Below, in pieces: positions 46,256-54,902 of a DNA stretch of 64,000 nucleotides (position 1 is its first letter; every line of letters begins with the position of its first letter). The notes beneath the pieces are model-generated. The model was not told the origin of the DNA and did no database searches. It worked only from the letters and a program-made list of their open reading frames with translations. A program made the position numbers and the translations under genes. The DNA is from Paenibacillus mangrovi (GTDB taxonomy: Bacteria; Bacillota; Bacilli; Paenibacillales; Paenibacillaceae): NCBI RefSeq assembly GCF_022898935.1, contig NZ_JALIRP010000004.1:434001-498000 (forward strand), written 5' to 3'.

Positions 46256-47365
46256 TTAGTTCATATGAATTAATACTTGATCCTGCCACATGAGCGGCAA
46301 TTGCTTGGATGTTTCTTCCCACGCCTTGTAATCTTTAATCGGCTTCGCATTTTTGTATTGTTCAGCAGGGATCAGTTTCTTGGCAACATCATCCGGCAGC
46401 TTCACGTTCTCGCGGATCGGGCGGGCATAACCTTTCGCCAGGTTAATCTGTCCTTCGTCGCTCAGAATATATTCCCGTGTAAGCTTGGCCGCATTCGGAT
46501 GAGGTGCATACTTGTTAATGATCGTCGTATACCCGCTGACGACGCTGCCTTCTTGAGGAATGCTGACTTCGAAACGGTTAGGATCAATTTGGTCGCGATA
46601 GCCCAGAGCATTAAAATCCCACAGCAATGCAACGGACACTTCTCCCTTTTCCAAAACCCCTGTATTAATTTCTAGTGTAGACAATCTACCCTGCTCGGCC
46701 AATTTTGCAAAAAAGTCCAAACCTGGCTGAATGTTGTGCTCGTCTCCTCCATACGCCATCGCCGCCGCCAATACAGCCATTTGTGCCTGCGTTCCTTTGG
46801 TTACGTCCGTGATCGAAACCTTGTAATCGCCTTTCAGTATGTCGTCCCAAGTTTTCGGCGGATTTTTTACCTGATTTTTATCGGTGATCACAGCAATCGT
46901 TCCTTGATAACCAACCACCCAGTGCCCATCCTTGTCTTTCGCCCAGTCCGGAATTTCGTTCCAGTGTGTGGGCTTATAAGGCATCGTTACCCCTTTGTCC
47001 TTTGCGATCGGTCCGAATGAAATACCGACATCGCCGATATCGGCCGTCGGATTGTTCTTCTCCGCTTCGAATTTGGCGATTTCTTCTGCACTGGACAAAT
47101 CAGTATCTGTGTGGGTTAATCCATATTTGGCTGTAATGTCGTCCCAGGTTCCTTTCCAGTTGGCCCAGTTGTCGGGCATTCCGAGACTGACAACCTTCCC
47201 TTCCTGTTTCGCCTGCTTTTCAATCTCCTCAAGCGTCATTTCCTTTACTGGCGCTGCGCTGTCGTTTGAAGGGGGAGCCGTTTGCTGTGCAGAGCCGCAT
47301 GCCGATATTCCCAAAGCCATCACACTTATGACTAGAGCTGTTTTCAATGAACGATATTTTTTCAC
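46256..47365 (-). CDS. Extracellular solute-binding lipoprotein, AfuA/PhnS-like
   Basis: 369 residues with lipobox LGISAC (Cys23). The fold pattern GKVVSLGMPDNWANWKGTWDDITAKYG, YQGTIAVITDK, TWDDILKGDYKVSITD and GEVSVALLWDF belongs to the iron/phosphonate/hexose-phosphate SBP cluster. AfuA members bind sugar phosphates, and with HAD, DeoR and isomerase genes in the same operon a phosphorylated sugar is my favoured ligand. Aminoethylphosphonate or another anion remains possible. First gene of this operon; A/C-rich repeats (CAACACAAACACAC on the minus strand) in the leader may be the DeoR operator. Confidence 0.85.
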   Translation of the reverse strand: MKKYRSLKTALVISVMALGISACGSAQQTAPPSNDSAAPVKEMTLEEIEKQAKQEGKVVSLGMPDNWANWKGTWDDITAKYGLTHTDTDLSSAEEIAKFEAEKNNPTADIGDVGISFGPIAKDKGVTMPYKPTHWNEIPDWAKDKDGHWVVGYQGTIAVITDKNQVKNPPKTWDDILKGDYKVSITDVTKGTQAQMAVLAAAMAYGGDEHNIQPGLDFFAKLAEQGRLSTLEINTGVLEKGEVSVALLWDFNALGYRDQIDPNRFEVSIPQEGSVVSGYTTIINKYAPHPNAAKLTREYILSDEGQINLAKGYARPIRENVKLPDDVAKKLIPAEQYKNAKPIKDYKAWEETSKQLPLMWQDQVLIHMN

Positions 47366-47518
47366 GTTGTTCTCTCCTCCAAAATTTTGGTAATTTGTGT
47401 GTTTGTGTTGTTTTTAGTACATTCACATTATGCAATCGCAACATTATCCACATATCAACTGAAGGTAAATTCTTTGTAAACTTGCTTAACTCGAACGATC
47501 TAGCATCCCATCAGAAAA

Positions 47519-47547
47519 GAAAAAGACGCTAACAAAACGTTAGCGTC
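47519..47547 (-). terminator. Rho-independent terminator of the GH2/unknown-enzyme operon
   Basis: Perfect stem GACGCTAAC (47525-47533)/GTTAGCGTC (47539-47547) with a 5-base loop. On the minus strand it is followed by TTTTTCTTTTC. It lies 39 bases past the GH2 stop. Confidence 0.85.
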
Positions 47548-47585
47548 AAATGAGCGCGTGGCTCATATTCATTCATTATCAATTG

Positions 47586-50021
47586 TCAAAAAATCAAATT
47601 AGCAGCTTCAACCTGCTGTACCGAGGGACGTAATGTGCAAGCTTTTGTATCGATCGTTACTTTGGCAGCAGCGAGTCCGGTCGACTCCGCCGTAATGCAC
47701 AGCACACCCTCTTGTTGCGTTGATTGGATGATAGCCATGCAAAGACCATTGAACGCTTTCCGCCTCCAAACCGCGCCTGGTTCGATATACTTATCCGGTT
47801 CGTGGCTACTTGGGTTTCCATTGCCAACACCGATCAGCACTCCTGGTCCAGACACGGTAAACACCACTTCATTGTCAGCAATAGGGACGACTCTGCCTAA
47901 ATCATCGACGATTTGTACAGCGATACATGACACATCCTCACCGTCGGCATTGATTGCAATGCGATCGGGAAGAAGCCGCAGCTCTGACGGAGCGCCTGCC
48001 GTTTCTTTGGTCACGCTTGCGATCTCCTGCCCATCTCGGTATCCTCTGGCCAAAAGCACGCCTGGCTCGTATGGCACCATCCAGCTCAAATGCCCCAAAT
48101 GCGGCATTTGTTTTCGACCGATGCTGCGACCGTTGAGAAACAGCTCCACTTCCTCGCAGTTGCTGAAACAGCGCACATCGATGTCCTGTCCTTCCTTGCC
48201 CGTCCAATTCCAGTGAGGGAAAAGATGCAGAACCGTCTGGTCGGTCCACCAAGACTGGTAATAATAGTAGTTGTCTTTCGGAAAACCGCATGTATCCATA
48301 ATGCCGAATTGCGAACTGATGCACGGCCAGCGGTAAGGAAGCGGCTCACCTCTATAATCGAATCCCGTCCATACAAAAGCACCGGCCAGATACGGCCGCT
48401 TCTCATAATAGTTCATCCATTCCTCGCTACCAGATCCCCAGCCGGGGAAATTCTCGTCATAGGAAGAGACATATCCTCGCTGCTCATCATTTTCATAGAT
48501 GCCTCGCGTGCACAGCGTACTCGCTTCTTCACTGCCGATCATAGGCGTTTGTGGATGTTCCTTATGGTATTCATCTAAATTCGCGCCGATTTTCCAATAG
48601 TTCCAGCCTCGCACATCTACAACGCCGTTAATCCCTGCGCTCTGTCCACCGTTATTTCCGCCATAGCTCACAAGACGCGTCGGATCAAGCTCATGTACGA
48701 TCCGTTTCATTGTCTTTGCGGCGCGGGCACCGGCTTCCGTATCCTGAATTCCGCCCTCCTCATTGCCAATCGACCATAGAATGATACTGGGATGGTTCCG
48801 GTCGCGCCTTACCAGGCTGCGCAACTGATTGGCAATCTCCTCGCCAACGCCCACTTGCCGGTGCTCATCCATGACCAGCATCCCCAATCGGTCGCACGCT
48901 TCAAGCAGTTCCGGCGTCGGCGGATGATGCGATGTCCGGTATGCATTGACGCCGAATTCCTTCAGCTTCTCGATTCTGTAATATTGCAAGCGGTCGGGCA
49001 GCGCCGCCCCTACTCCGGCATGATCCTGATGGCAGCAAACGCCTTGGATCACCACATGCCGCCCGTTCAGGAAAAAGCCAAGATCCGGATCGAAGTGAAT
49101 GCTGCGAACGCCAAACGATGTTTCATAAACATCCGTTGGAGCCTCGCCTTCTCTGACTGTCGTCACGAGACGGTAGAGATGCGGCGAATCCAAGTCCCAT
49201 AGCCGAGGCTGCTCCACGCGAACGCGCTGGATGAATTCCTGCTCCTTCCACGCCCCAATAGGTTGTGTCTCCGACTGAACTGTTGCAACACAGTGGCCGT
49301 CAGCATCATAGATCGCCGACTCGATCGTGCCTGTATTCCCAAGATCGTCTTCGTTAACAATCGTCGTATGCAGCGTTAGCTCCGCGAATCCGTCGCCAAC
49401 TTCAGAAACGACATACGTTCCCCAGTGCGCGACATGCATCGGGTTTGTTTTGACCAGCCAAACATGCCGGTAAATGCCGGCCCCTTCGTAAAACCATCCC
49501 TCCACTTGGCTTGCATCGGCACGAACGACAAGCACATTCGGTCCGTCGAAGCTGACGCAATCGGTAATATCGAAGCGGAAGCTGGTATATCCGCTTTCAT
49601 GGCGACCTAAATAATAGCCGTTCAACCAAATCTGACTGTCGCGGAATATGCCATCGAACTCGATGGACAGCCGCTTACCTTTATCATCTGGCGAAACAGA
49701 AAATGGCTTGCGGTACCATCCGATTGAAGTCGCCGGATTGGGTCTCCCGATCGGTTTATATCCATGATAATCGATGTCATTGTCGGACGAATGCTCAAAA
49801 TCCAGCTCCACCGCCCAATCATGCGGCAGACAGACCTCTCTCCAATCACTGTCGTCAAAATCGGGGTGAATAGCGCCTCTCCCTTCGGCTTGCTTGGCAA
49901 ACGGCTTGCCTTTCCAATAATCGAAGTCACGCTTGATGTCTGAGGCGTGGCCCAAGGCGAATTTCCAATCGGAATCCATCAACAACCGCTCCCGAAGCGG
50001 CTGATTCATCTCTTTATTCAT
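47586..50021 (-). CDS. GH2 beta-galactosidase-like enzyme with DUF4982-type C-terminus
   Basis: 811 residues. Jelly-roll domain (VCLPHDWAVELDF, SIGWYRKPF, IWLNGYYLGRHESGYTSFRFDIT), Ig-like domain, TIM barrel with YRTSHHPPTPELLEACDRLGM, acid/base E421 in WSIGNEEGG and nucleophile region GSEEAS (about 498). A DUF4982-like domain (about 590-680) and a C-terminal Big/invasin-like domain (about 690-800) follow. No signal peptide. It ends the operon with the two uncharacterised enzymes, which therefore likely supply its substrate. Confidence 0.9.
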   Translation of the reverse strand: MNKEMNQPLRERLLMDSDWKFALGHASDIKRDFDYWKGKPFAKQAEGRGAIHPDFDDSDWREVCLPHDWAVELDFEHSSDNDIDYHGYKPIGRPNPATSIGWYRKPFSVSPDDKGKRLSIEFDGIFRDSQIWLNGYYLGRHESGYTSFRFDITDCVSFDGPNVLVVRADASQVEGWFYEGAGIYRHVWLVKTNPMHVAHWGTYVVSEVGDGFAELTLHTTIVNEDDLGNTGTIESAIYDADGHCVATVQSETQPIGAWKEQEFIQRVRVEQPRLWDLDSPHLYRLVTTVREGEAPTDVYETSFGVRSIHFDPDLGFFLNGRHVVIQGVCCHQDHAGVGAALPDRLQYYRIEKLKEFGVNAYRTSHHPPTPELLEACDRLGMLVMDEHRQVGVGEEIANQLRSLVRRDRNHPSIILWSIGNEEGGIQDTEAGARAAKTMKRIVHELDPTRLVSYGGNNGGQSAGINGVVDVRGWNYWKIGANLDEYHKEHPQTPMIGSEEASTLCTRGIYENDEQRGYVSSYDENFPGWGSGSEEWMNYYEKRPYLAGAFVWTGFDYRGEPLPYRWPCISSQFGIMDTCGFPKDNYYYYQSWWTDQTVLHLFPHWNWTGKEGQDIDVRCFSNCEEVELFLNGRSIGRKQMPHLGHLSWMVPYEPGVLLARGYRDGQEIASVTKETAGAPSELRLLPDRIAINADGEDVSCIAVQIVDDLGRVVPIADNEVVFTVSGPGVLIGVGNGNPSSHEPDKYIEPGAVWRRKAFNGLCMAIIQSTQQEGVLCITAESTGLAAAKVTIDTKACTLRPSVQQVEAANLIF

Positions 50022-50073
50022 GCAGCATACTCTCCTTTTGTCGCTTGATTCTCTTTTGACCTAATGTGTTATA

Positions 50074-52329
50074 TCATTTATTGATCGTTAACGTATAGTC
50101 TGAGGCTGGCTCGATCACAATCGTTCGATGATCGAGCAAAGCATTTTCACCTAATACCTTCGCCATCTCCGACGTACTCTCGACGAAAACTTTGACCTTT
50201 GCCGTGAAGTTCGTACGGTTGATCAGCTTCACCGTCATCATTTCAGGATTGTTGTGGGCGACTTCGGCATCCACGTGATCGATTGCGCAAATGTACCCCG
50301 TATCCGAATGAATGTACACACCCGGAACCTCGAAATACGTCAACATGCAAGAAACCTCGCACCAGCAAGAGCCGCCAGCAACCTCACCAATATTTTCTTT
50401 CCCTTCCCAATCACTCAGATTGACCCGCTCTCCCATCCAACCCAGAGGCGAGTACGTCGTTCCATTGCGGTTTCCACCCCAGGATATACGAAGCGGCCGA
50501 TCCTCTCTGGACATATATTGCGGCAGGTTATGTGCGATATCTTGGAGCAGCTCCAGATAAAATTCATTCGCTGTCGCACGATACAGCTTAAATAAGGAAG
50601 CACCCGAGAACGTACAAATTCCCGGCGCCGCATGCTTATTCTGCACGCTTGCCCAGACCGCGCCAGTTGAACGCAAATCGAGCTTGCGAAATTCCGCTTC
50701 TTCGGCATACTCGAAATCGTAAGACACAACCCATGTCGCACATAGTTTGGCCGTATCTTCGGCCATACCCAGCCACTTGCGGTCGCCAGTCGTTTCATAT
50801 AAAACAACATAAGACTCGAGCAAGGCAAACGCCGATTCACTATCCGGGCTTTGGCATATTTCACCTGGCGCGCCGGTCGTAACTCCTTGCTTCACGAAAT
50901 GATCGTAATAATGTTGCCCGGATAGCTTCGCTATGTTGGTGTAATCAGGACGGTTAAAATATTGCCCGGAGAGTGACAGCCCTGCAGATGCGATCCCCGC
51001 GCTGCTACTACCCCCGATGATGATTTCTTCCTTTTCCAGATCCACAAACTGACCGAATTGACCGTATTTGTCCCATAGCCGAACGAACGCGTCGCAGGCC
51101 CGGATCAACCCTTCTTTCCAGCCGGCCGGGATCGGTTCGCCTAATTTCTCCAACAGCATGAGCTGTTTTGTCATGAAGTACAGGACATCCGCATTTTTGC
51201 GCAGCAGCACAATTGATGTTTCATCATGTCGGCGGAAAGCGTCGCCTAATCGATTTCCCTTGCAATAAATGCCATGAAAAAATCCGGAAGGCGCCTGAAC
51301 CGTGTCGAACAGAAAATTCAAGGTCTTAACCGATCGTTCTTTGGATAAATCGTTTCCGATGGCGAGCATCGGGTACGTGTTTATCGCCCCTCCGACCCAC
51401 CCGGTTTGCCATTCGCCAAAAGTGGGATCCGGCGAAGTCGATGACCGGTAAAATTCGAAGTCGCGCTGCCAATTGTCCCGGTTATATTTCTCCTCCAATA
51501 TATCCCATGAGGCTGAGAATGGAATTTCATGCCTTAGCTCGTTAGGACCGGTCAAACTTTTGCGAGTCTTTGAGAAATAATCGAATAACGTCGGAATGTC
51601 GGGACAATCGAAAACATAAAGTCTGAACTTGATCGTCACCTCGTCTAGTTCATGAAAATCGTATCCTCGATCATCGGAAAGCTCTTTCGAATTACACATA
51701 CTGTATTTACTGCTTCGAACCGCAGGGGCAGAAATCGAGATCATCGCCTCCGAACGGTCGCCGCTTTCTTCTACTGTCATTCCTGAATCACCAAGAGCCG
51801 TTCCTTGATACGTCAGCAGCAGCAAACCTTTCTTCTGTTGATGTAAAAAACAGCCGACAGCAGGCGTCGCCAAGTCTCCCGTTCGTAATTCGATTTTCGA
51901 TGGCCCTTCATCCAGGTTGAGTCTTGGCACATCGGTAATCGTCGTCGGAATATCGACACCTATCTCATCTTCATGTTCCAGCATTGGAGGATATTGTTGC
52001 TTACTTACCCGAAAGCGGTTACCGTTATATGCCGCCGCAGGCATCAACAAGTAGTTATCCTGTGACCAACTGTCAAGCCTCAAACCAACTGCTACATTCG
52101 CTTGGTTCAAGTTTCCCTTTACAACCTTAAATGTTGCTTCACAATCGATCGCATCTTCATTGGATGCGATCGATTGCCGTGCATAACTGACATTCCACAA
52201 AGATTCGTCCAGCATAAGCTGTTGTTCATCATTGGATTCGTTCCATTCGCATGTCGCCGATTGGATCGGATTGGCTCCATCATATTGGGTCAACTTGAAA
52301 GCGATTGTGCACCCGGTTCCGCTCATCAT
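50074..52329 (-). CDS. Uncharacterised large protein, alpha/alpha-barrel glycosidase-like
   Basis: 751 residues, no signal peptide. The N-terminal ~270 residues are beta-rich (TIAFKLTQYDGANPIQSA, VGLRLDSWSQDNYLLMPAAAYNGNRF). The rest is helical with pairs of helices and G-rich turns (WQTGWVGGAINTYPMLAIGN, GYFNRPDYTNIAKLSGQHYYDHF in outline, GAPGEICQSPDSESAFALLESYV), as in (alpha/alpha)6-barrel glycosidases or lyases. Conserved-looking acidic residues in PDSESAF and the W/C-rich GGSCWCEVSC are candidates for a site. I do not recognise the family. Its start overlaps the stop of the gene at 52326 (ATGA), so the two enzymes are made together. Confidence 0.7.
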   Translation of the reverse strand: MMSGTGCTIAFKLTQYDGANPIQSATCEWNESNDEQQLMLDESLWNVSYARQSIASNEDAIDCEATFKVVKGNLNQANVAVGLRLDSWSQDNYLLMPAAAYNGNRFRVSKQQYPPMLEHEDEIGVDIPTTITDVPRLNLDEGPSKIELRTGDLATPAVGCFLHQQKKGLLLLTYQGTALGDSGMTVEESGDRSEAMISISAPAVRSSKYSMCNSKELSDDRGYDFHELDEVTIKFRLYVFDCPDIPTLFDYFSKTRKSLTGPNELRHEIPFSASWDILEEKYNRDNWQRDFEFYRSSTSPDPTFGEWQTGWVGGAINTYPMLAIGNDLSKERSVKTLNFLFDTVQAPSGFFHGIYCKGNRLGDAFRRHDETSIVLLRKNADVLYFMTKQLMLLEKLGEPIPAGWKEGLIRACDAFVRLWDKYGQFGQFVDLEKEEIIIGGSSSAGIASAGLSLSGQYFNRPDYTNIAKLSGQHYYDHFVKQGVTTGAPGEICQSPDSESAFALLESYVVLYETTGDRKWLGMAEDTAKLCATWVVSYDFEYAEEAEFRKLDLRSTGAVWASVQNKHAAPGICTFSGASLFKLYRATANEFYLELLQDIAHNLPQYMSREDRPLRISWGGNRNGTTYSPLGWMGERVNLSDWEGKENIGEVAGGSCWCEVSCMLTYFEVPGVYIHSDTGYICAIDHVDAEVAHNNPEMMTVKLINRTNFTAKVKVFVESTSEMAKVLGENALLDHRTIVIEPASDYTLTINK

Positions 52330-54749
52330 ACAGGTGTAGCCCCCACTACTTCATCTTTTGCTTCTACCTTCTCCGGATCGCCCCAAGCAAATATTTTCAC
52401 ACTGACAGACGGTTTCGGATCTCCCTCGAATTTACAACTGAACGAGACGGTTTGACCACCGCTTCGAATAACTGGCGCATCCGCCGACGCTTGCACCGTC
52501 TGCAGCAAATTCCAGTTTTGGTCGTATATGAGGCCGGTCCGCCCACCTTCGCAGACAAGATATTGATTTGGCTTGATCTCTGCATCGAATGTCATATAGA
52601 CGCCGCTTGTGTACAAAGTAGGCCGCTTTACCAAAGCGTCCTCATTGCCGTACGACGGGTTTACACGTAAGACAAACTTCAGCGATTGATCGGCATATTT
52701 ATTGAAATAAGTCCAGTCAGCCCCTCCGGGTTGGCCTGGCTGCAGTTCGGCCGGATCGCAGACAAGCGGTTTCGAGATGTGAACCGGATACAGGTTCCAG
52801 CGGTCTTCGTCAACCGGTTCCAGGTGCCAATCACCCTTTGGTTCCCGCAGCCGTTCACGCTGCTCAGGCGTAAATGCCCCGGCCCGCCGCGCCTTCTCCC
52901 ACTCGCGTACTGCCCCCAGCAGCGTCTCGATATTGCCGTTTCGCCGGAGCACTGCGGTGTCCGCTACAAGAGCGAAGCCGGAACCGAAACCTGCCGCCTT
53001 CGACAGCACCCATTCAATTTCATCCGGTGCCGTCGCTTCGAACCGGTCGGAAGCGGAACGGACGAGAAACCATCCGAGCATCGGCGGAATGAAATTACGG
53101 GCAAAATAGCGCTGATTGCTAAGCCGCCATTCGAGCTGGCCTTCGCGTGTTGCCGCACCCCAAGGCTCTCCCCAGTTAAAGCGCGTGAACACATGCCACG
53201 AATAGTTCGAGACGACGATGCTCGCGTCGTTGATCACTTCATCCCCCCAGCCGTCATAGCACATCTTGACGAATCGGTTGACTCCATAGGCCTCATGGCC
53301 TGTGGCATACAAACCTTCCAAACCATCGAACGAAATCTGCTTCAAACCAGTCGTACTAAACAGTTCGGCGATCCGTCTGCTGTACTCATCCTGCAGCTCG
53401 ATATTCGGGAAAAAGACGTCATAGGCGTGATCCCATAACCGACCGATTTCTGCACCCGCCTCATGCTCAGCGGCAACCGTGCCGTTCACGCCTCGCCGTA
53501 CGCCGATTAGCTTCCACGGCGCGCTTCCCGTTACGGCATCGTATTCGATCAGCTCACTGCCGATTTTCGCAGAGCGTCGGAACAAATTCGCCGTAAACGG
53601 CGCAGGATCGCTCACTTCGATCTCATTTTCCTCTATGCCGATCGCCGCAATCAGTTGAGCCTTTCCGGCCATTTGCAGCCGCTCATCAGGCACCGGCGTC
53701 ACATACGGATCGTTCAGTGTTGTAAAGTTGGAAAGTGTATGTACGCCGACATGCACGCCTTCGCGTTCCGCCAGCTCAACACACGCCTTCAATCCTTCGT
53801 CGCCGTTTGGAAAGCTGCTCGGCTTCAGCGTAAAATGCCCCCACTGCCCGAACGGATCGGGGTGGTACACATAGCTTAGACCAGCCATCTTCGTAAACTG
53901 CACCGCGTCCGCCATCGTCGCTTCAGAAAAATCGGTGATCAAATACGATTGATTCGCCGCCGGGGACGTTTTGCCCCACACTCCTTCGATCAGCGGATGC
54001 GGGAGCCCTTCGCCGAGTTCAATCGCTTCAATCGTCGAAAGAACTTGGTCAACCGCGCAGCCGAACAGAGCGATCTTGGTTCCGACGATTTGCGCATCGT
54101 CGCCGGTGAGCGGAGCAACCTCAACGTCCGGCAAGTTCCATACCGGGCGCCGGGCTACTTTGGTGCGATTTCTTGCAAAAGCCTGCAGCATGCTCCCACC
54201 TACGGTCGGCCACGCCGCGCAGACGTCGTATTCGAACTTGTTGTCGGAAGGCAGCTTGCTGTCAGGGTCTGGTATACCATCATGCGAATACGTTTGTTGG
54301 ACGAATTCCATTCTTTCAAGCTCGATAGGCCATCCTCCAACGGTCTTCATATTCAACACCTGTAAGCCGACGGCAAATGTTCCGTTATGTACGACGCCAA
54401 CCGACTCCCCGATCGATCCGGAAACTGTCGTGACGTAAGGCCCCCAGATGACGGCATCTACATCGCCATCAATACGCAGCACTTCGAAAGTCGCATAAAG
54501 CCCTTTATCTTCGGCCAAAACTTCCACGGCCGCCCCGCATTGGGGAAACTTAAATGTCACAATACCGGATGCCGTTTCATAATCGGCCTGTGCTGGCATT
54601 TCCATCCGACCGCCAACGACTACCTGAAGCAGCGATATAATTTGCTTGGCAGATTCATATCGATTACCGGTAGTGGTATCGGTCAGACCGGTTACCATGC
54701 CTTTACGATCCAATTGAATGTTCAAACTTCCTGCAGAAATGCTCAACAT
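52326..54749 (-). CDS. Uncharacterised large protein, TIM-barrel glycosidase-like
   Basis: 807 residues, no signal peptide. N-terminal beta-sandwich (about 1-270) opening LNIQLDRKGMVTGLTDTTTGNRY, like the substrate-binding sandwich before GH-D-type or GAG-processing barrels. A barrel follows (about 280-600): SYVYHPDPFGQWGHF, REGVHVGVHTLSNFTTLNDPY, then KQISFDGLEG, where the Asp is a candidate nucleophile, and FTRFNWGEPWG. A beta insertion (about 365-440) resembles a phage-tail-like/Ig segment (EVSDPAPFT). The C-terminal beta domain may bind sugar. Known family not recognised. It leads a three-gene unit with the alpha/alpha protein and a GH2 enzyme. Confidence 0.7.
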   Translation of the reverse strand: MLSISAGSLNIQLDRKGMVTGLTDTTTGNRYESAKQIISLLQVVVGGRMEMPAQADYETASGIVTFKFPQCGAAVEVLAEDKGLYATFEVLRIDGDVDAVIWGPYVTTVSGSIGESVGVVHNGTFAVGLQVLNMKTVGGWPIELERMEFVQQTYSHDGIPDPDSKLPSDNKFEYDVCAAWPTVGGSMLQAFARNRTKVARRPVWNLPDVEVAPLTGDDAQIVGTKIALFGCAVDQVLSTIEAIELGEGLPHPLIEGVWGKTSPAANQSYLITDFSEATMADAVQFTKMAGLSYVYHPDPFGQWGHFTLKPSSFPNGDEGLKACVELAEREGVHVGVHTLSNFTTLNDPYVTPVPDERLQMAGKAQLIAAIGIEENEIEVSDPAPFTANLFRRSAKIGSELIEYDAVTGSAPWKLIGVRRGVNGTVAAEHEAGAEIGRLWDHAYDVFFPNIELQDEYSRRIAELFSTTGLKQISFDGLEGLYATGHEAYGVNRFVKMCYDGWGDEVINDASIVVSNYSWHVFTRFNWGEPWGAATREGQLEWRLSNQRYFARNFIPPMLGWFLVRSASDRFEATAPDEIEWVLSKAAGFGSGFALVADTAVLRRNGNIETLLGAVREWEKARRAGAFTPEQRERLREPKGDWHLEPVDEDRWNLYPVHISKPLVCDPAELQPGQPGGADWTYFNKYADQSLKFVLRVNPSYGNEDALVKRPTLYTSGVYMTFDAEIKPNQYLVCEGGRTGLIYDQNWNLLQTVQASADAPVIRSGGQTVSFSCKFEGDPKPSVSVKIFAWGDPEKVEAKDEVVGATPV

Positions 54750-54863
54750 CGCAGTCTCATCTCCTTAATACCGACTAACATCTCATTTATTCGTTTCATA
54801 GCCGTACGTTCAGCCTATCCTCTTACTGACTACCATCGCAGCGCTTTTATTGGGTTGCTGGAC

Positions 54864-54894
54864 AAAAAGGCTAGCTCCTGGTGTTCCAGGAGCT
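54864..54894 (-). terminator. Terminator after the tandem SBP genes
   Basis: Stem AGCTCCTGG (54873-54881)/CCAGGAGCT (54886-54894), 4-base loop, followed on the minus strand by AGCC and TTTTTG. It splits the SBP unit from the enzyme unit starting at 54749; the ~110 bases between must hold a promoter if the enzymes are not read through. Confidence 0.75.
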
Positions 54895-54902
54895 CTGCAG
54901 CG

